Below, in pieces: positions 24,847-37,547 of a DNA stretch of 64,000 nucleotides; the stretch's first letter is position 1; the number at the start of each line of letters is the position of its first letter. Position numbers and translations under genes: made by a program. The stretch comes from Dryas octopetala (lineage: Eukaryota; Streptophyta; Magnoliopsida; Rosales; Rosaceae). Under the pieces are notes generated by a model that saw only the letters and a program-made list of their open reading frames with translations, did not search any database and was not told the DNA's origin. The stretch is from NCBI GenBank assembly GCA_963921425.1, contig OY992834.1, positions 11,515,271 through 11,579,270 on the forward strand, given 5' to 3'.

Positions 24847-25261
24847 ATGACTAAGACTATATATATGTTATATGGTCTCCGGCAACAAAAAAGGTTTTAT
24901 ATCAAAGCTTTTGCTTTTTTTTTTCTTTTCTTAATAACAGAAAAGGTTTTGGCTTTGGTCCTTTAAAGGAGCATTTCAACCACTTGCTGATGAGTGATGA
25001 GTTTGGCTGTAGATGCACTTGTTTTTCTCGCAACTAGTGCTTCTCATATGCCACACCATAGCCGTCTATCTTGGAACCGGACTTTTTAATTAACAAGTGT
25101 GGCCGCCGGCCGGCTTAATGTCATAACTCTGGTTCTGATACGATCGAGTCTCGATCCTAGTATAATAAAAAAGTCAATAGTAAGCTCAGCTAGGTTATAA
25201 CTTGGTCCATTTTGGTAATTTTATTTTCTAAGTTTTAATATATTTCGTCTCAACCTTAGCA
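24847..25261. other. 3' flank of CRRSP-A
   Basis: Non-coding. It is shared with units B (30270-30365, 30870-31180) and C (43083-43560), including words such as CATATGCCACACCATAGCCG and CTATCTTGGAACC. The intervening 30366-30869 of unit B is extra sequence there. Confidence 0.7.
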
Positions 25262-25660
25262 CAAGAATGCTCTAAAACTAACTAGTTAGTAAGTTAATAC
25301 AAAGCTAACCATCATGTTGGGCCCACCACACAATGTAATCTCAAAATCCCAACCGTCTATTTTTTAAGCCCTACTTCAAAGATCATCCCTGTAAAAAATC
25401 TTCAAATTCGGAAATCATTTAGTCATTTTATTATAACAATAACTATTTATATGTTTTTATCGAAAACACTGATCGTCTATTTATTTGATCTCAATTAGAT
25501 GACTAAATGATTTCCGATTTACTTGATTTTTTGTAATGATGATCTTTGACGTATGATCTAAATAATTGATGGTTCGGATTATAAGATTAGTTATGTGGTG
25601 GTCCCAAAAACATGGTTAGTTTCGTATTAACTTACTAATTAGTTAGTTTTAGAGCACTCC
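25262..25660. mobile_element. MITE family with CTCTAAAAC termini, copy 1
   Basis: A 399-bp element with inverted ends of about 35 bp (left AAGAATGCTCTAAAACTAAC, right complement near-identical). The flanks are TCAACCTTAGCA on both sides (25250-25261 and 25661-25672). Unit B near 31170-31185 keeps one copy of that string and no element. The long target duplication suggests a Mutator-like source. Other copies are at 37128-37530 and 38034-38437. Confidence 0.85.
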
Positions 25661-25813
25661 TCAACCTTAGCAAATCTCACCCAAGCGGCTTATGTTCTAG
25701 ATCCATTCTTGTGTGCATTTATTTCCTCCCAAATTTGTTCTCGCAACTCTTGCATACCATCCAACTATCTTATTTAGGGTACTTCTAAAAACAAAATAGG
25801 TTAATTAAAATAG

Positions 25814-27609
25814 GTGTAAACTATTCATAACTCCCTATTTAGAACTTAATTATTTCAAAACCTCCACCCTTAATATAATTAATTCAAAACTCCCTATTAC
25901 TTAATTAAACTCTTCCAAAACTGCCTAGTCAACTAACACTCAGCTAAATTTGACTTTTTTTTAATATTCCTATTATAACCCTAGGTTATTCAAAATCAAT
26001 TTCCAATATACTTCCTCTCATTCTCACACACACACACACTCTCTCTCTCTCTTATTCCCGCATAATCTTTCTTCTCTCTGTTCTCTCTCCTTCGCACGCG
26101 TGTGGCGTTGTTCGGCGACGGTTGCCAGCGAGACCACCACCATCAACTTTGTCTCTCTCTCTCTCTCCTCTTCCTCCCTCTGTCATCACTCGCCCCGAAT
26201 CATGCCCAAACAGCCCAGATCGCCGCGACTCCGATCGGTGGTGCTCGCTGGCGATCTGCCTTTTTCGGCGGAGTTGGAATGCCAAACCACCCAAGCCTTC
26301 TTCCTCTCGACGTCCTGAGCATGATGGTGTGCTCAGATTCTCCATCCGATCAGCCACGGCGGCAGATCGAAGCCACAAAGGCTGCGGCTTCTCCGCCAGT
26401 GATCTGCCTTTTCCGGCGGAGTTGGAATGCCAAACCACCCAAGCCTTCTTCCTCTCGACATCCTGAGCATGATGGTGTGCTCGGATTCTCCATCCTAGCC
26501 ACGGCGGCAGATCGAAGCCACAAAGGCCGCGGCTTCTCCGCCGGTGATCTGCCTTTTCCGGCGGAGTTGGAATGCCAAACCACCAAGCCTTCTTCCTTTT
26601 GACATCTTGAGCATGATGGTGTGCTCGGATTCTCCATCCGATCAGCCACGGTGGCAAATTGAAGCCACAAAGGCCGCGGCTTCTCCGCTGGCGATCTGCC
26701 TTTTCTGGCAGCCATTTCCGACGAGTCAGGTACCTATCTTCATCACCTCGTTGTGCTCTTCAATTATATGTATTTGAATTGGTCCAATTGTTGAAAAAAC
26801 AAGAAAACCCAAATCAAACCTCACAACCACTGCGGTTGCTCCGCCGCGAGTGGTGGCGATTAAAGCCTTATTTTATTCATTTTTTAGTGCGTGAAAATTC
26901 AGTTTCTTGGATAGGAAACTTTAAACCTACATTTATTGATTAAACAGTTTCAGTTCGTGAAACATGAGTTTTAAATGAATTTTGAATAAAATTATGGTTC
27001 TGAAATATGATGAATCAAATTTGCAGGTAGAAATAGATCGAGGCAGTGGCGACTGTCGTGTACTCATCGCGCGTGAGGTGATCGGACGACGTTGTTTAGG
27101 TGTAATTGTTTTTTAATTAAGGTGTAATTGCATTTTAGTGAAGGTGTAATTGTTTCGTCACTTAATTTAGTTTTAGTAAGTGAATTCATAACTGAATTCT
27201 TCAATTCAGTGTAACTGAATTCTTCAATTCAGTGTAATTGAATTTATGAAATTCAGTTTCAGTGTAATTGAATTCTTGAAATTCAGTTTTAGTGTAACTG
27301 AATTCTTGAAATTCAGTTTTAGTGTAATGAAATTCAATTTCAGTGTTTATTTTAGTTTTAGCGAAATATTGAGTTTTAGCAAAAACTTCAATTCCAGAAA
27401 AAAAAAAAAAGTTTCACCAAAATTCAGTTACAGTGATGTCAGCGTGCGTCAGCACGCGTTAGCATGTGTCAGCGCGCGTCAACATGCGTCAGCGCACGTC
27501 AGAAGGGTAATTTAGGATTATAAGTTATAGAGAGTTCTGAAAGAGTTTCTAGATGAGTAGGGGTTTAAGCAAATTTTTTAGGTGATTAGGGGGTTTAAAA
27601 TTAGACACT
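25814..27609. mobile_element. 1.8-kb MULE-like element with gene-like GC-rich cargo
   Basis: This insertion is flanked by ATTAAAATAG on both sides (25804-25813 and 27610-27619). Unit B near 31322-31335 reads straight through the site with one copy. The ends are only weakly inverted (GTGT at the left, ACACT at the right), and short sub-terminal words pair too. The interior 26050-26880 is GC-rich, unlike the AT-rich flanks, and holds a 146-bp minisatellite with open frames. Possible splice sites occur at 26730 and 27026. Further in are EcoRI-like GAATTCTTGAAATTCAG repeats (27180-27335) and a CGTCAGCRYG-type 10-mer array (27436-27502). No transposase was found. It may be a Pack-MULE, but the parent gene is not recognised. 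Confidence 0.7.
26253..26700. repeat. 146-bp GC-rich minisatellite
   Basis: Three full units start with GATCTGCCTTTTYCGGCGGA at 26253, 26401 and 26545, and a fourth partial unit starts at 26693. Spacing is 148, 144 and 148 bp. Overlapping ORFs on both strands (up to 201 aa minus, 166 aa plus) arise from this repeat. Since spacings are not all multiples of three, no frame repeats cleanly, and I do not call a protein. Confidence 0.9.
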
Positions 27610-27646
27610 ATTAAAATAGTTAATTAATGTTGAAAAAGTACATTGT

Positions 27647-27650
<4 letters not shown>

Positions 27651-27703
<53 letters not shown>
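27651..27703. repeat. (GA)n microsatellite
   Basis: About 53 bases of GA repeat with one interruption, just outside the right flank of the 1.8-kb element. Confidence 0.9.
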
Positions 27704-27706
<3 letters not shown>

Positions 27707-28021
27707 TGTATCTAGCTTTGTTATATGACATACTTGTTTTCAACTAATTTGGTGTATCTAGCTTTTTTTTTCATCTGATTTTCTACACTGATAAATGATT
27801 TCCGCTTGTGCATATTTTAAATGTTTTTCATTAACTATATTTAGTAAATATTTGCGCAATTATTTTCAAACCTAATGTCCCAAGATCCACAAATCACTCA
27901 TCTTGATAAGTAGACTTTTTAAATTGTAAGATTCCTATAATCTTGCCCTTATGTGCAGCCTTTAATTCTCTGAATATTCTTTCCATTCCTACACTAATTG
28001 TAACGTGTACCATTCTTTGAG

Positions 28022-28174
28022 GTCTATGCAATTGATGCTAAAAAGGCATTTCACGAAGAATACAGAAAGAAGGATGAGGTTTCTCTTTTGCCTTATACGG
28101 CGTGGGTGAGGAATGAGCTAGCTTCTGCATGTTGTTTGAGTTTACCAGAGACCCAAGAAAACTGTGGACAATAG
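28022..28174 (+). other. Exon-like ORF fragment of unknown origin
   Basis: An open 50-codon frame starting VYAIDAKKAFHEEYRKKDEV and followed by LLPYTAWVRNELASACC before a TAG. The composition is protein-like and more GC-balanced than the surroundings. I do not recognise the family, and no flanking exon was found. It has no counterpart in units A or C, so it may be a captured gene piece. Confidence 0.4.
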
Positions 28175-28922
28175 CAGAGGAAATAGGAGGATTCAAAATT
28201 TGAGGTCCTAGTCGTCAAGTTATGGGAATGTGGATAAGATTGAGAGGTTTGATTGTAAAAAACAGTGTCGAAGAGAGGGAAAGAGAGAGGAGGAGGGGAC
28301 CCCGACGGTGGTGCTGGCAGTGGGTGGGATGGTGTCGGGATTTCATTATTTTAAATTTTTTTAATAGTTTAAGAGTTTATTAGTTTTTTATGTTTTTTTT
28401 TTTTTTATATATATTTAGGTCCATGTAGAATTACTTTATCCCACTTGGCACATTGATCCTCATATATGTAGGGTTTAGTAGTGCCACATAAGCATATAAC
28501 GAAAAATCTAATAGAAGTAATGACGAATATTTGTAATTGTCAAATCAAATAAACGTTGTGTACGTACGTAATTGTAGGATTCTGAATCTTATGTAACAAC
28601 TTGTAAATGTCACATAGTTAATGTAGGTATTTTGTAATTGACCCTTAATTATATATATATACATAAACAATAGAATGAAATTTTTTTCAGTGTTTGTTGC
28701 TTTCGAAAGAACGTGATCATGACGATTTTAAAATTTAATTATATATATAAGCATATAATATGGCTCTTTCTAGCACAAATAGGGCAAAAATATATACATA
28801 TTATATATGCAAGCATATATATATATATGTGCACCCATAATTCATCAATTTTGCTTTATGCATTTGTTTTAAATCAATTAAATTGAATTCATGCACTAAA
28901 TGCTCAATTCTACATACCGAAC

Positions 28923-29718
28923 ATGATGTATTGCTCAAAAACATTAATATGCACTCTGAGTGTCTTATTATGTTTCTCCCATTTCAGCTGCATGCAACCT
29001 CTGAGGTTCTTGTTGTAGGACATACTTGTTTTAGTAACTTACAATTTCCACCCAATGAGAGTTATGAGGTTACCTTGAATAAGCTACTTACAACTTTAAT
29101 GATAAAGGGTCCTCAAAAAAAATTTCGAATTCGCTCGGAGGGCAAATATCCAAGAAAGAGTCATATTATATACGGGCTGGTGCAATGTTGGATGAAAATA
29201 TCCAAAGAACTTTGCCTAATTTGTTTGAGGGAAGCAATAATAGAGCTTCGCAAACGCTGCCCCTACAATCAAAGAGCTATTATTTGGTATGAAAATTGCC
29301 CCTTATAAAATACTCAAATATAGCTCTTTGGTATGAAAATTGCCTTATAAAATACTCAAATGCACAATTCTTTGGTATAAGTGACACAACTAACGGGATA
29401 TTTTTGAAGAATAAGAAATTCGTTGGTGGTGATACCTTCTTATTTGATAAGAAAGTGCATGAGTTGTTAAACCAATTCTGTATTAAAGCTTTAGATAGTC
29501 GACAGTTTTTAGCTCAAGGGATGCTACAAGTATCCAACTGTACCAACTTAATACTTTATGGTGTGGCTCAATGAACAAGAGAACTTTCTAGTGAAATTTG
29601 TAAGGAGTGCCTTGATGTAGCAATGGTCGAACTTCCAAATGAAAGTTATGGAAGAAGAGGTGGACGTGTTTATTATGGAAGTTGTTATCTTAGATTCGAA
29701 TTTTATCACTTTTTATAG
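28923..29718 (+). pseudogene. CRRSP (DUF26), copy B, disabled
   Basis: The sequence follows copy A closely from the equivalent start codon (28923) to the end. Three lesions are visible. First, the signal-peptide region has one base fewer than copy A near 28978-28984, so the start and the body are in different frames. Second, about 48 bp around the WYENCLIKYS codons are tandemly duplicated (about 29290-29365), adding a frame change. Third, the first Cys of the second C-x8-C-x2-C motif is changed from TGC to TGA at about 29572-29574. A MITE is inserted at the very end, and its first base completes a TAG. The 141- and 92-aa open frames here are fragments and not genes. Confidence 0.9.
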
Positions 29719-30263
29719 AAATTACAAATTTGGTCCGCTTATTTTATACTTAGTTCAATTTTGGTTCACGATCTTTTTAAGTTCAATTTTGGTCTACGAT
29801 TTTTTTTAAGTTATGATTTTAAATTCTTTTGGCTATGTTTTCTTCAATTATAATTGAAGTATAAGTTATATTTCATCATTTTCTAGTCATAGGAACCAAT
29901 TTGGAGTATTAGAATCGATGAGAATTGAAGTTTTGTAAAGTTTGAAAAAATTGAAAAATTTTCTAGGAAAAATTGGTAGTTTTAGGTACCCTACTTTGGG
30001 GCCAATTATCTTGAGTTTAAGTACTCTGATTTGAATGATCTTTATATGGTTGTAAAAAGGAGATGCATAGCTTTAAAACAAATATATATTTGCTGGATTT
30101 GGTTGAAATTTGATAGAGTAAAAGTCAGAACAAATTTGAGAAAACAAATCTGGATCTTTATTGAACAAGTAGAACAATTAGTGGACCAAAACAGAACTTA
30201 AAAAAAATCATGGACCAAAATTGAACTAAGTATAAAATAAGTAGACCAAATCTGTAATTTTTT
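29717..30263. mobile_element. MULE-type MITE, second copy
   Basis: Same family as 22767-23303. The ends GAAATTACAAATTTGGTC and the complement of GACCAAATCTGTAATTT are inverted, and the interior is near-identical over long stretches. It is inserted at the 3' end of CRRSP-B. Copy A at 24830-24850 keeps the site without it. The flanks share roughly TTTTTAT; the duplication is degraded. Confidence 0.85.
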
Positions 30264-31889
30264 ATTTTTATGATTAGATGACTAAGACTATATATATGTT
30301 ATATGGTCTCGACAACAAAAAAAAGTTTTATATCAAAGCTTTTGGTTTTTTCCTTTTTCTTATTAACAATAAGGGCCCATTTGGATTCTTGAATTTGGAT
30401 TTGGATTTCAAATATATGCATTTGAAATCCATGTATTTTAAAATCCTTAGATTTGAAATTCTGTTATTTGGATAAAAATTTAAATGTGAGGATTTCATTT
30501 TTTTCCCATATTTTATTTTCAAATATTTATCAATTGAGGATAAATATATAAAAATAGACAATATAATACAAATACAAGTTTGGCTTAGTTGGTTGAGAAT
30601 TTTATTTGTTTGTATAATGTTGGTGGTTCAAACCCCAATAACTACACTTTGTCTACATTTTTTTGAAAACAAATCATGGTGGATGGAGGAAATCAGGCGG
30701 CGGCGAGGGGGTCGGCAGTGGCCGGCAGTGAGAGGGGGAGTGGAGGTGAGATTTCAAATACCTATAGAAGTGATTTCAAATCCATGAATTTAGGCCTCTA
30801 AAATCTACCCTAGATTTGGCTCAAATCAAAATCCCTTCTTTAAATAGAAATATCTTCATCCAAACCGATCCTAAAGGTTTTGGCTTTGGTCCCCTAAATA
30901 TAGCTCTAAAGTAGCATATATTTCAACCACTTGCTGATGAGTTTGGCTGTAGATGCACTTGTTTTTCTTGCAATTTGTGCTTCTCATATGCCACACCATA
31001 GCCGTCTATCTTGGAACCAGACATCTCAACAAGTGTGGCTGGCCTAATGTCATAACTCTGGTTCTATTACGAGTCTCGATCCTAGTATAATAAAAGTCAA
31101 TAGTAAGCCCCGCTAGGTTATATCTTGGTCCATTTTGGTAATTTTATTTTCTAAGTTTTAATATATTTCGTCTCAACCTTAGCAAATCTCCCCCAAGCGG
31201 CCTATGTTCTAGATCCATCCTTGTGTGCATTTATTTCCTCCCAAATTTGTTCTCGCAACTCTTGCATACCATCCAACTACCTTATTTAAGGTACTTCTAA
31301 AAACAAATTAAATAGGTTAATTAAAATAGTTAATTAATGTTGAAAAAAGTACATTGTAGAGATAGAGAAAGAGGGGAAGGTGAGGCCATTGCCGGCAGGT
31401 AGGGCAACCACTGGACGTTGGTTGGGCAAGGTGGGGGAGGGGGATGCGCTGCCATCTCCCTCTTCTTTATTTTTATTATTCGTTTTAATTTTAATTTTTT
31501 TTAATATTTTGAAGTAAATTGTCAATTTTGCTCAATGAAAATATGTCGCGTGACTGGAACGTGGTCTTTTTAAAACGGAAATCTTGACAAAGGTGACTGA
31601 TTTTCCACATTGATACAAACTCTAAATAAGTGTCATTCATCAACAAAACCCTAAATATGTATTCTGAAATAAAATTGACTCCAAAACATATGTCCTATTT
31701 AAAAAAAAAATTCCCTAAAATAAGTTCAGGTTTTAAATTTATATACCAACTCTCTGCACATTTTAATATTGGTGTGGCCCGTGTGGGGTAATTGAATACT
31801 GTATAAAACTAATGGTACCACTTTTTTCTATATCACATTAATACCTGTAGTATATTTTTTTTTTTTTGAGTTCCAAGCTATTTACAGGG

Positions 31890-33370
31890 ACTTTTTGAAG
31901 TTTGGAAGGTTTTAGGCATCTTTTGTACATAATCTGAAATATCTATTACCATATCTATTGGTTTTAATGTATGTATGTTGAGCATATCACCTTATGTATC
32001 TATGTTCTTCAGGATTACACATTCAAACTCATAAGCTTGGTGGGTTGGTCTTATCAATTAAATTTATTTATTGTCTTCCGATTTCATCAAAAGCTCTAAT
32101 CTAACTCGATTTAAAACAAAAATAGCTTAACTTATTCTAAGGGATTTGAGACTGCAACGCTAGGGAGTGGGGTGTTGTGCTCTCGAGATCCTTAGGGTGA
32201 GTAACGTTGTTGCGTTTTCGAGTTTTGGGGAGTGAGATATGACATCTAAATGAATGAGAATAGAGTGCGAAAGGTACGTATGTGTGCCAATGAAGGGTTG
32301 ATCGAATATTTAATAGATGACACATGGTAATGAACTAATGATCACTAGCTATTGGACCACACAAATCATGTATCCCAATCTACAAAACCTTAATTTGCTT
32401 ATATATACTTTGATTGGCAGCATAAACTTTAATTATAAACATAAACAATAGATGGAAAAAGGTTTTAGTGTTGCTGCTTTCAGAAGTGATCAAGATGATT
32501 TTAAAATTTAATTTCTTACATATATAAAATTAACAAGCATGAATGGCTCTTTCAAGCACGAATTGGGCAAAACATATATGTATAAATGATATATATATAT
32601 ACATAAGCATATATGGCTTTTTCTAGCACAAATTGGGCAAACATATATACATATAATTATATATAAGCATCAATTTTAATTTGCTTATATATAATTATAT
32701 GTATATAATTGGCATAAAGCAAAGATTTTATTCCAAAGTTATTCATTAATTGCCAAAGTAAATATTTTATACATAATTGGCATAAAGCAAATAGTTTATT
32801 CCAAAGTTATTCATTATTAATTGGCAATTATTTTAAAATTTTTTTATCATTAATGTGTTTTTATAAAATTGTTTTTTTATGTGGCAATATTCTAATTGTA
32901 CAACTAATCATTATAAGTGAAATATTAATCTCCCTCTAATTTTATTGAGACGATGTTAAAGAAATTAAAAAATTAATTAATAATTTTTATTAAATAATTA
33001 TTAAAATTTTAAAATAAATAATCGGCCCAGCCCGGCACAACCCATTATGGATCAGGCCATAGGCCAAGCTGGACTCAAGGTTTAAGATAATTATGTCGGA
33101 GGCAATCTGGCCTGATTATTAAATGAGCCAGTCCAAACATGGCACAAAGCACGAATGAGCCCATTTTAAACGGATCAGGTTAAGCCGGCCCGACCCATTG
33201 TACACTTCTATTAGCAAATCTCACTTAAGAACTTCTTGCGACTCTTGCATACCATCCAAATATCATTATCTTAAGGTACTTCTAAAAACAAAAATAGATT
33301 AAATTGAAATAGTTAATGTTGAAAAAAGTCCATTGTAGACTTTTAATAATAAATAAACTCACGTTTTAAA
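31890..33370. repeat. Decayed CRRSP duplication unit without the gene
   Basis: 31920-32060 matches 36040-36160, 32300-32460 matches 37770-37930, 32440-32580 matches the CRRSP upstream region, and 33205-33350 matches 43570-43750 downstream of CRRSP-C. The CRRSP coding part is missing between them. Instead 33010-33200 carries GGCCCAGCCCGGCAC-type repeat sequence similar in style to 13010-13170. Confidence 0.6.
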
Positions 33371-35079
33371 TTTATGTAAACCCAGTGCACATTTTAATAT
33401 TGGTGTGGGGTATTTAAATATTGGATAAAACTATTTATATCACCTTTTTGTTATACCACATTAATACCACTTTTCTTAAAAAAGTGAGTCTCAAATGTAT
33501 TGGTGGGTTCGATCACCTCTGTTAGAGAAGTAGGTATTTTAAGAGCAACCCCAATGAGGTGTCAAATGATGCCAAGAATTAGAAATTTAGAATGCTCTTC
33601 TCCAACATATCATTTTATGCATATCCATTATTTTAAAAGCACATATACCTAATATTTTTCTCTTGTTTTCGCTAAATAGCATTTGTGGGTATGACGTGCT
33701 TATGTTCATGAGTTGTCTAAGAAAAAAAGAAATTATATTAAAGCTTAAGTGCCTGTGCATCAGAAATAAAGAAAATTGAAGGAGACATGAGATGGTAAAA
33801 GCAATCCTCGGAGAATGTGTGCTGGAGACAAATTTTTTTAAATCGTTTTCAATGGCATTTATCCTAATAAAAAAAAAAAAAAAAAGCTAAATATTCAAGC
33901 TTTTCCCCCAACGATTTTTTTTTCCTAACCCTATTACACCTGATTGCACCCCTTTTACATTAAAATAACAAGGTAAAATCCATTGTGACAATGACATATA
34001 TGTTCAAACTGTAACATATGTTGAGCCGAAAACTGTAACACTCCACATATAGTGGTGTAACCACAAAATTGAGTGCTCCACGTTGACTTAGAGGAGAACA
34101 CAACTGTATATATTTTGTTTGGCTCAATATTACTTTGGCCCCCCAAAGTTTAACTAATTTTAACATTACGACCCCTAACACTATACTCGACGATGACGTA
34201 CTCCATATCCTTAATAGTCGAACTAACTCTTTGTCCGAAATTATCTTTTTCGTCTATTCCGTCGGTGTAGGTGTTAAAAATGCTGATGTGGCAGAAGTAT
34301 TTTAGTCTTTTTGTTCTAAAAAATTCCAAAAGACAAATTTTTTTTTAGAAAAACATCCCCAAAGAGCAGCACCCCTCTCCCCCCACTCCTCCTCGCAGCT
34401 TCAAAGTACACCGCTGTTGGCCCCACATTAATATTCAAATGATAAACGGTAGACTCGTCGATCCTATATTAGCCAACATTAACACTCTTTACTGTTTACT
34501 TTTTAAGTGTGTTAATTGGTCCAACTTATATGTACGTGTAGCAGAATCTTTATTTTTTTTAAGACGTTTCTTATTGATGCTTTAAATTAGAACCATAATT
34601 TGTGTATTGATTTAATATCATTTTGTGAATTAGAAATTGATATCTTTGATTACTACATAGAGTACGGTCATACATTATTATGAGAGTTATAAATTGTAAT
34701 TTGACGGAGTCATATGTTATTTCGAGATTATGGTCAATAATCAATATTCAACAATTGGTCAAGGAGATCTTTTGTTCATATATATGAGTTACATGAGTTA
34801 TATGTTGAACCTACATTCTTTGGTTAAAGTGCTCATGCAGCTTCTAAAGGATGTGTTCCCTTCCAAGTTGTTTCAAAGTAGCATATGTGGATAAACGTTG
34901 TAAATTAAGCATGCATCTATTATTGTGAGTTATTTTGAGCAATGATGATCGTTTTTGAAAATTATTTCTTATTTATATTTTATTTCATAAAATTTTATAC
35001 TATAAAATGGATTCAATAATTTGAGAATATAGGGGTTAAGTTAATTACTCGCACATATATTTATGCTCTAATCACAACA
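33371..35079. other. Intergenic, no gene seen
   Basis: AT-rich with a poly-A run near 33868-33884. Short ORFs (33954-34181) lack motifs. Nothing recognisable was found. Confidence 0.55.
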
Positions 35080-37127
35080 GATTATTCTCTCTAATTCTAT
35101 GTATATTACAAGGAAGATTCCAAAGGTATGTTACAAGGAATTGCCTAATTAATTAAACTACTATTCTTCCATGTTAGGAACTAGTTATATTTATCTAGCC
35201 CCTTGTTGAAATTGGACTAGATCTGAAAAGGTTGGGAGTAGCCTAGCCTACAAAATATGTATCCAATGATCCTTTATTTTGGTGACTTGTATCCAATAAA
35301 CCTTAATCAAATTATGTTTCTAGCTGAAGACTCGGTGGGGTTTTTCTTCTTAAACTTTGGGTGTTTTCATCATGATCGAATTCCTTACATGGCAAGCTTT
35401 TGCATGCAAAAGCTAGGTTAATATGGTTCTTCTATGTTTCTAGCTACTTTACTACATATATGATTGATTTGCAATGATCTTGGGTTTCAATCCCTTAAAC
35501 CTCTGGAGAATTTGTATGTACAAATGAATTTGTCAAATGTCCATCATGAAAGATCGGATTTATACGGTATAACTAGAAATGAATGCTTTCACTACCTTAC
35601 TAATTGATGATGGATATATATGAATATAATTTTCGGTAAGCGTAGTTGACTTTCATTGATCGGCCATCAGGTATGATGGTGAGCTAGCTTGAGCACCTAA
35701 AATGTTTGCAAAAGTTGTGCGAGTATGCAACTGATTTTCTACACTAATAAATATATGATTGAGCTTGTACAAATTTTATATGTTCATTAACTATATTAGT
35801 AAATTTTTGCGCTTTTATTTTCAAACCCTGTCAGGTGTCCCCTAAAGGGGCAAATGAACGTAACTTTGAGTGAATATTAGACACATGTTGATGACTTGGA
35901 CTGAGGTCATCGCCTTGCTTTTTGACAGCTCCAATACTAATTTTTGGTGTACTTTTTGAGCATGTTACTTTTTTTTTCCATGTCGATTTGTTGTCGATAT
36001 TCTAGTTGTTTTTCTCTATCTTTTTTTGCACCAATTTGGGAATCTTTTGTACATAATCTGAACATCTGTTACCATATCGATCTGTTGGTTGTAATGTACA
36101 TATGTTGAGCATCACCTTATGCATATTTGTTCGTTAGGGTTACACATTTGAACTCGTAGCCTATACGAGTAAGTCTTATTAATTAAATATTTTATTTATC
36201 TTTCGCTATTATCAAAAACTCTGATCTAAGTTAATCTAACTGGATTTAATACAAAAAGTACTGCTTAACCTATTCAAAGGGACTTGGGACTGCATATCCT
36301 TAATTAGGTGGGTGCAACTGCCACTGTCTCGTTTATGAGTTTTAGGGTGTCATAGATGGCATATAAATGAACAAAAACATATAAGAAATTATGGGTACAT
36401 ATATATGTGTGGCATATTGGAGATACTACTCCATGTGCTGCAATTAATTAATGTCAAGCCATTTATCTATCCTGCTGCAATCCAGATCAATGTCAACACA
36501 TTGATCTCTCCTCATCAAAAGTCAACAACAGCTAGATCCACAAATCAATCATCTTGATTAGTGCAGACTATTTTAATTCTAGGAATTCTTTAAATATATC
36601 TTGCTCATATGTACAGCCACTAATTCTCAAAATATTCTATCCATTCCTACATTGATTGTAATGTGTGTATATATATAACTATGTATCACACAATCTTTTT
36701 CTCTGGATGTCCGTTCTTTTACTAAATAAATGACGCAAATATTTTATAGTTATTTTTTTTATTATTTGATTTAAATATTGACATGGTTTAATTACTTAAA
36801 GTATAAATTGTCAATCGAGACCTATTCTTCGGTTTTAATTCTCATTATTTTGAGCTTCCGTTTCTTGATTAAAATTCTAGGTTTTAACTCCTTAGTTTTT
36901 TGGCAACCCAAAACTCGAGAGTTAAAAGCTGAAAGATAATCTTGAAAGATAATTCTATATATACCTTAAAATAAAGAACCCTATACCCTAAAATGTAGAA
37001 CATTATACTAAAATGATGAGCCATGTCAAAAGTGGCATGATATCATAAAAAGACTTACTTTTGTTCTTTAGTTAAAGAACATACCTCTTGCAAAGAATTT
37101 CTGATATTATATATATATATATATATA

Positions 37128-37530
37128 CAAGAATGTTCTAAAACTAATTGGTTAGTAAGTTAATACAAAGCTAACCATCTTATTGGGCCTACCGTACAAT
37201 GTAATCTCAAAATCTAAACCGTTTATTTTTTAGGCCTTACTTTAAAGATCATCCTTGTAAAAAATCTCTAAAATCGAAAGTCATTTAGTCATTTGATTAT
37301 AACAACAACTATTTATATACTTTTATTGAAAATACTAATCGTCTATTTATTTGATCTCAATTAGATGACTAAATGATTTCTGATTTAGTTGATTTTTTGC
37401 AATGATGATCTTTGAAGTATGACCTAAATAATGGACGATTTGGATTATGAGATTAGCTATGCGGTGATCTCAAAAGCATGGTTAGTTTCACATTAACTTA
37501 CTAATTAACCAGTTAGTTTTAGAGTACTCC
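37128..37530. mobile_element. MITE family with CTCTAAAAC termini, copy 2
   Basis: Nearly collinear with 25262-25660 over its whole length, with the same inverted ends (TTCTAAAACTAATTGGTTAG at the left). It lies between AT microsatellites, so the target duplication cannot be read. Confidence 0.8.
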
Positions 37531-37547
37531 TCATATATATATATATA

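Larger units (their letters stand above)
21380..27640. repeat. CRRSP segmental duplication, unit A
   Basis: Unit A runs from the 3' flank of the hydrolase gene through CRRSP-A. Its pieces match unit B (27720-31380), unit C (35080-43760) and a decayed unit (31890-33370) in the same order. It carries three insertions that unit B lacks (22767-23303, 25262-25660, 25814-27609). The stretch 21382-22300 is non-coding; 21400-21730 matches 35090-35430. A GA microsatellite (22403-22452) and a 12-G run (near 22482) follow. Confidence 0.75.
27720..31380. repeat. CRRSP segmental duplication, unit B
   Basis: Unit B is collinear with units A and C: 27770-27860 matches 35730-35830, 27880-28015 matches 36535-36660, 28220-29716 matches 22305-24840, and 30270-31375 matches 24845-25830 with gaps. 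It lacks three insertions found in unit A, but has its own MITE at 29717-30263 and an extra block at about 30370-30870. Confidence 0.75.

Noticed and set aside
26052..26657. 201-aa minus-strand ORF and overlapping plus-strand ORFs
   Set aside because: They arise from the 146-bp minisatellite in GC-rich DNA. Both strands and several frames are open, with no family motif.
28883..29308. 141-aa ORF as an intact CRRSP start
   Set aside because: Its first residues come from a frame that is not the signal-peptide frame of copy A. A 1-base loss has joined the wrong frame to the body.
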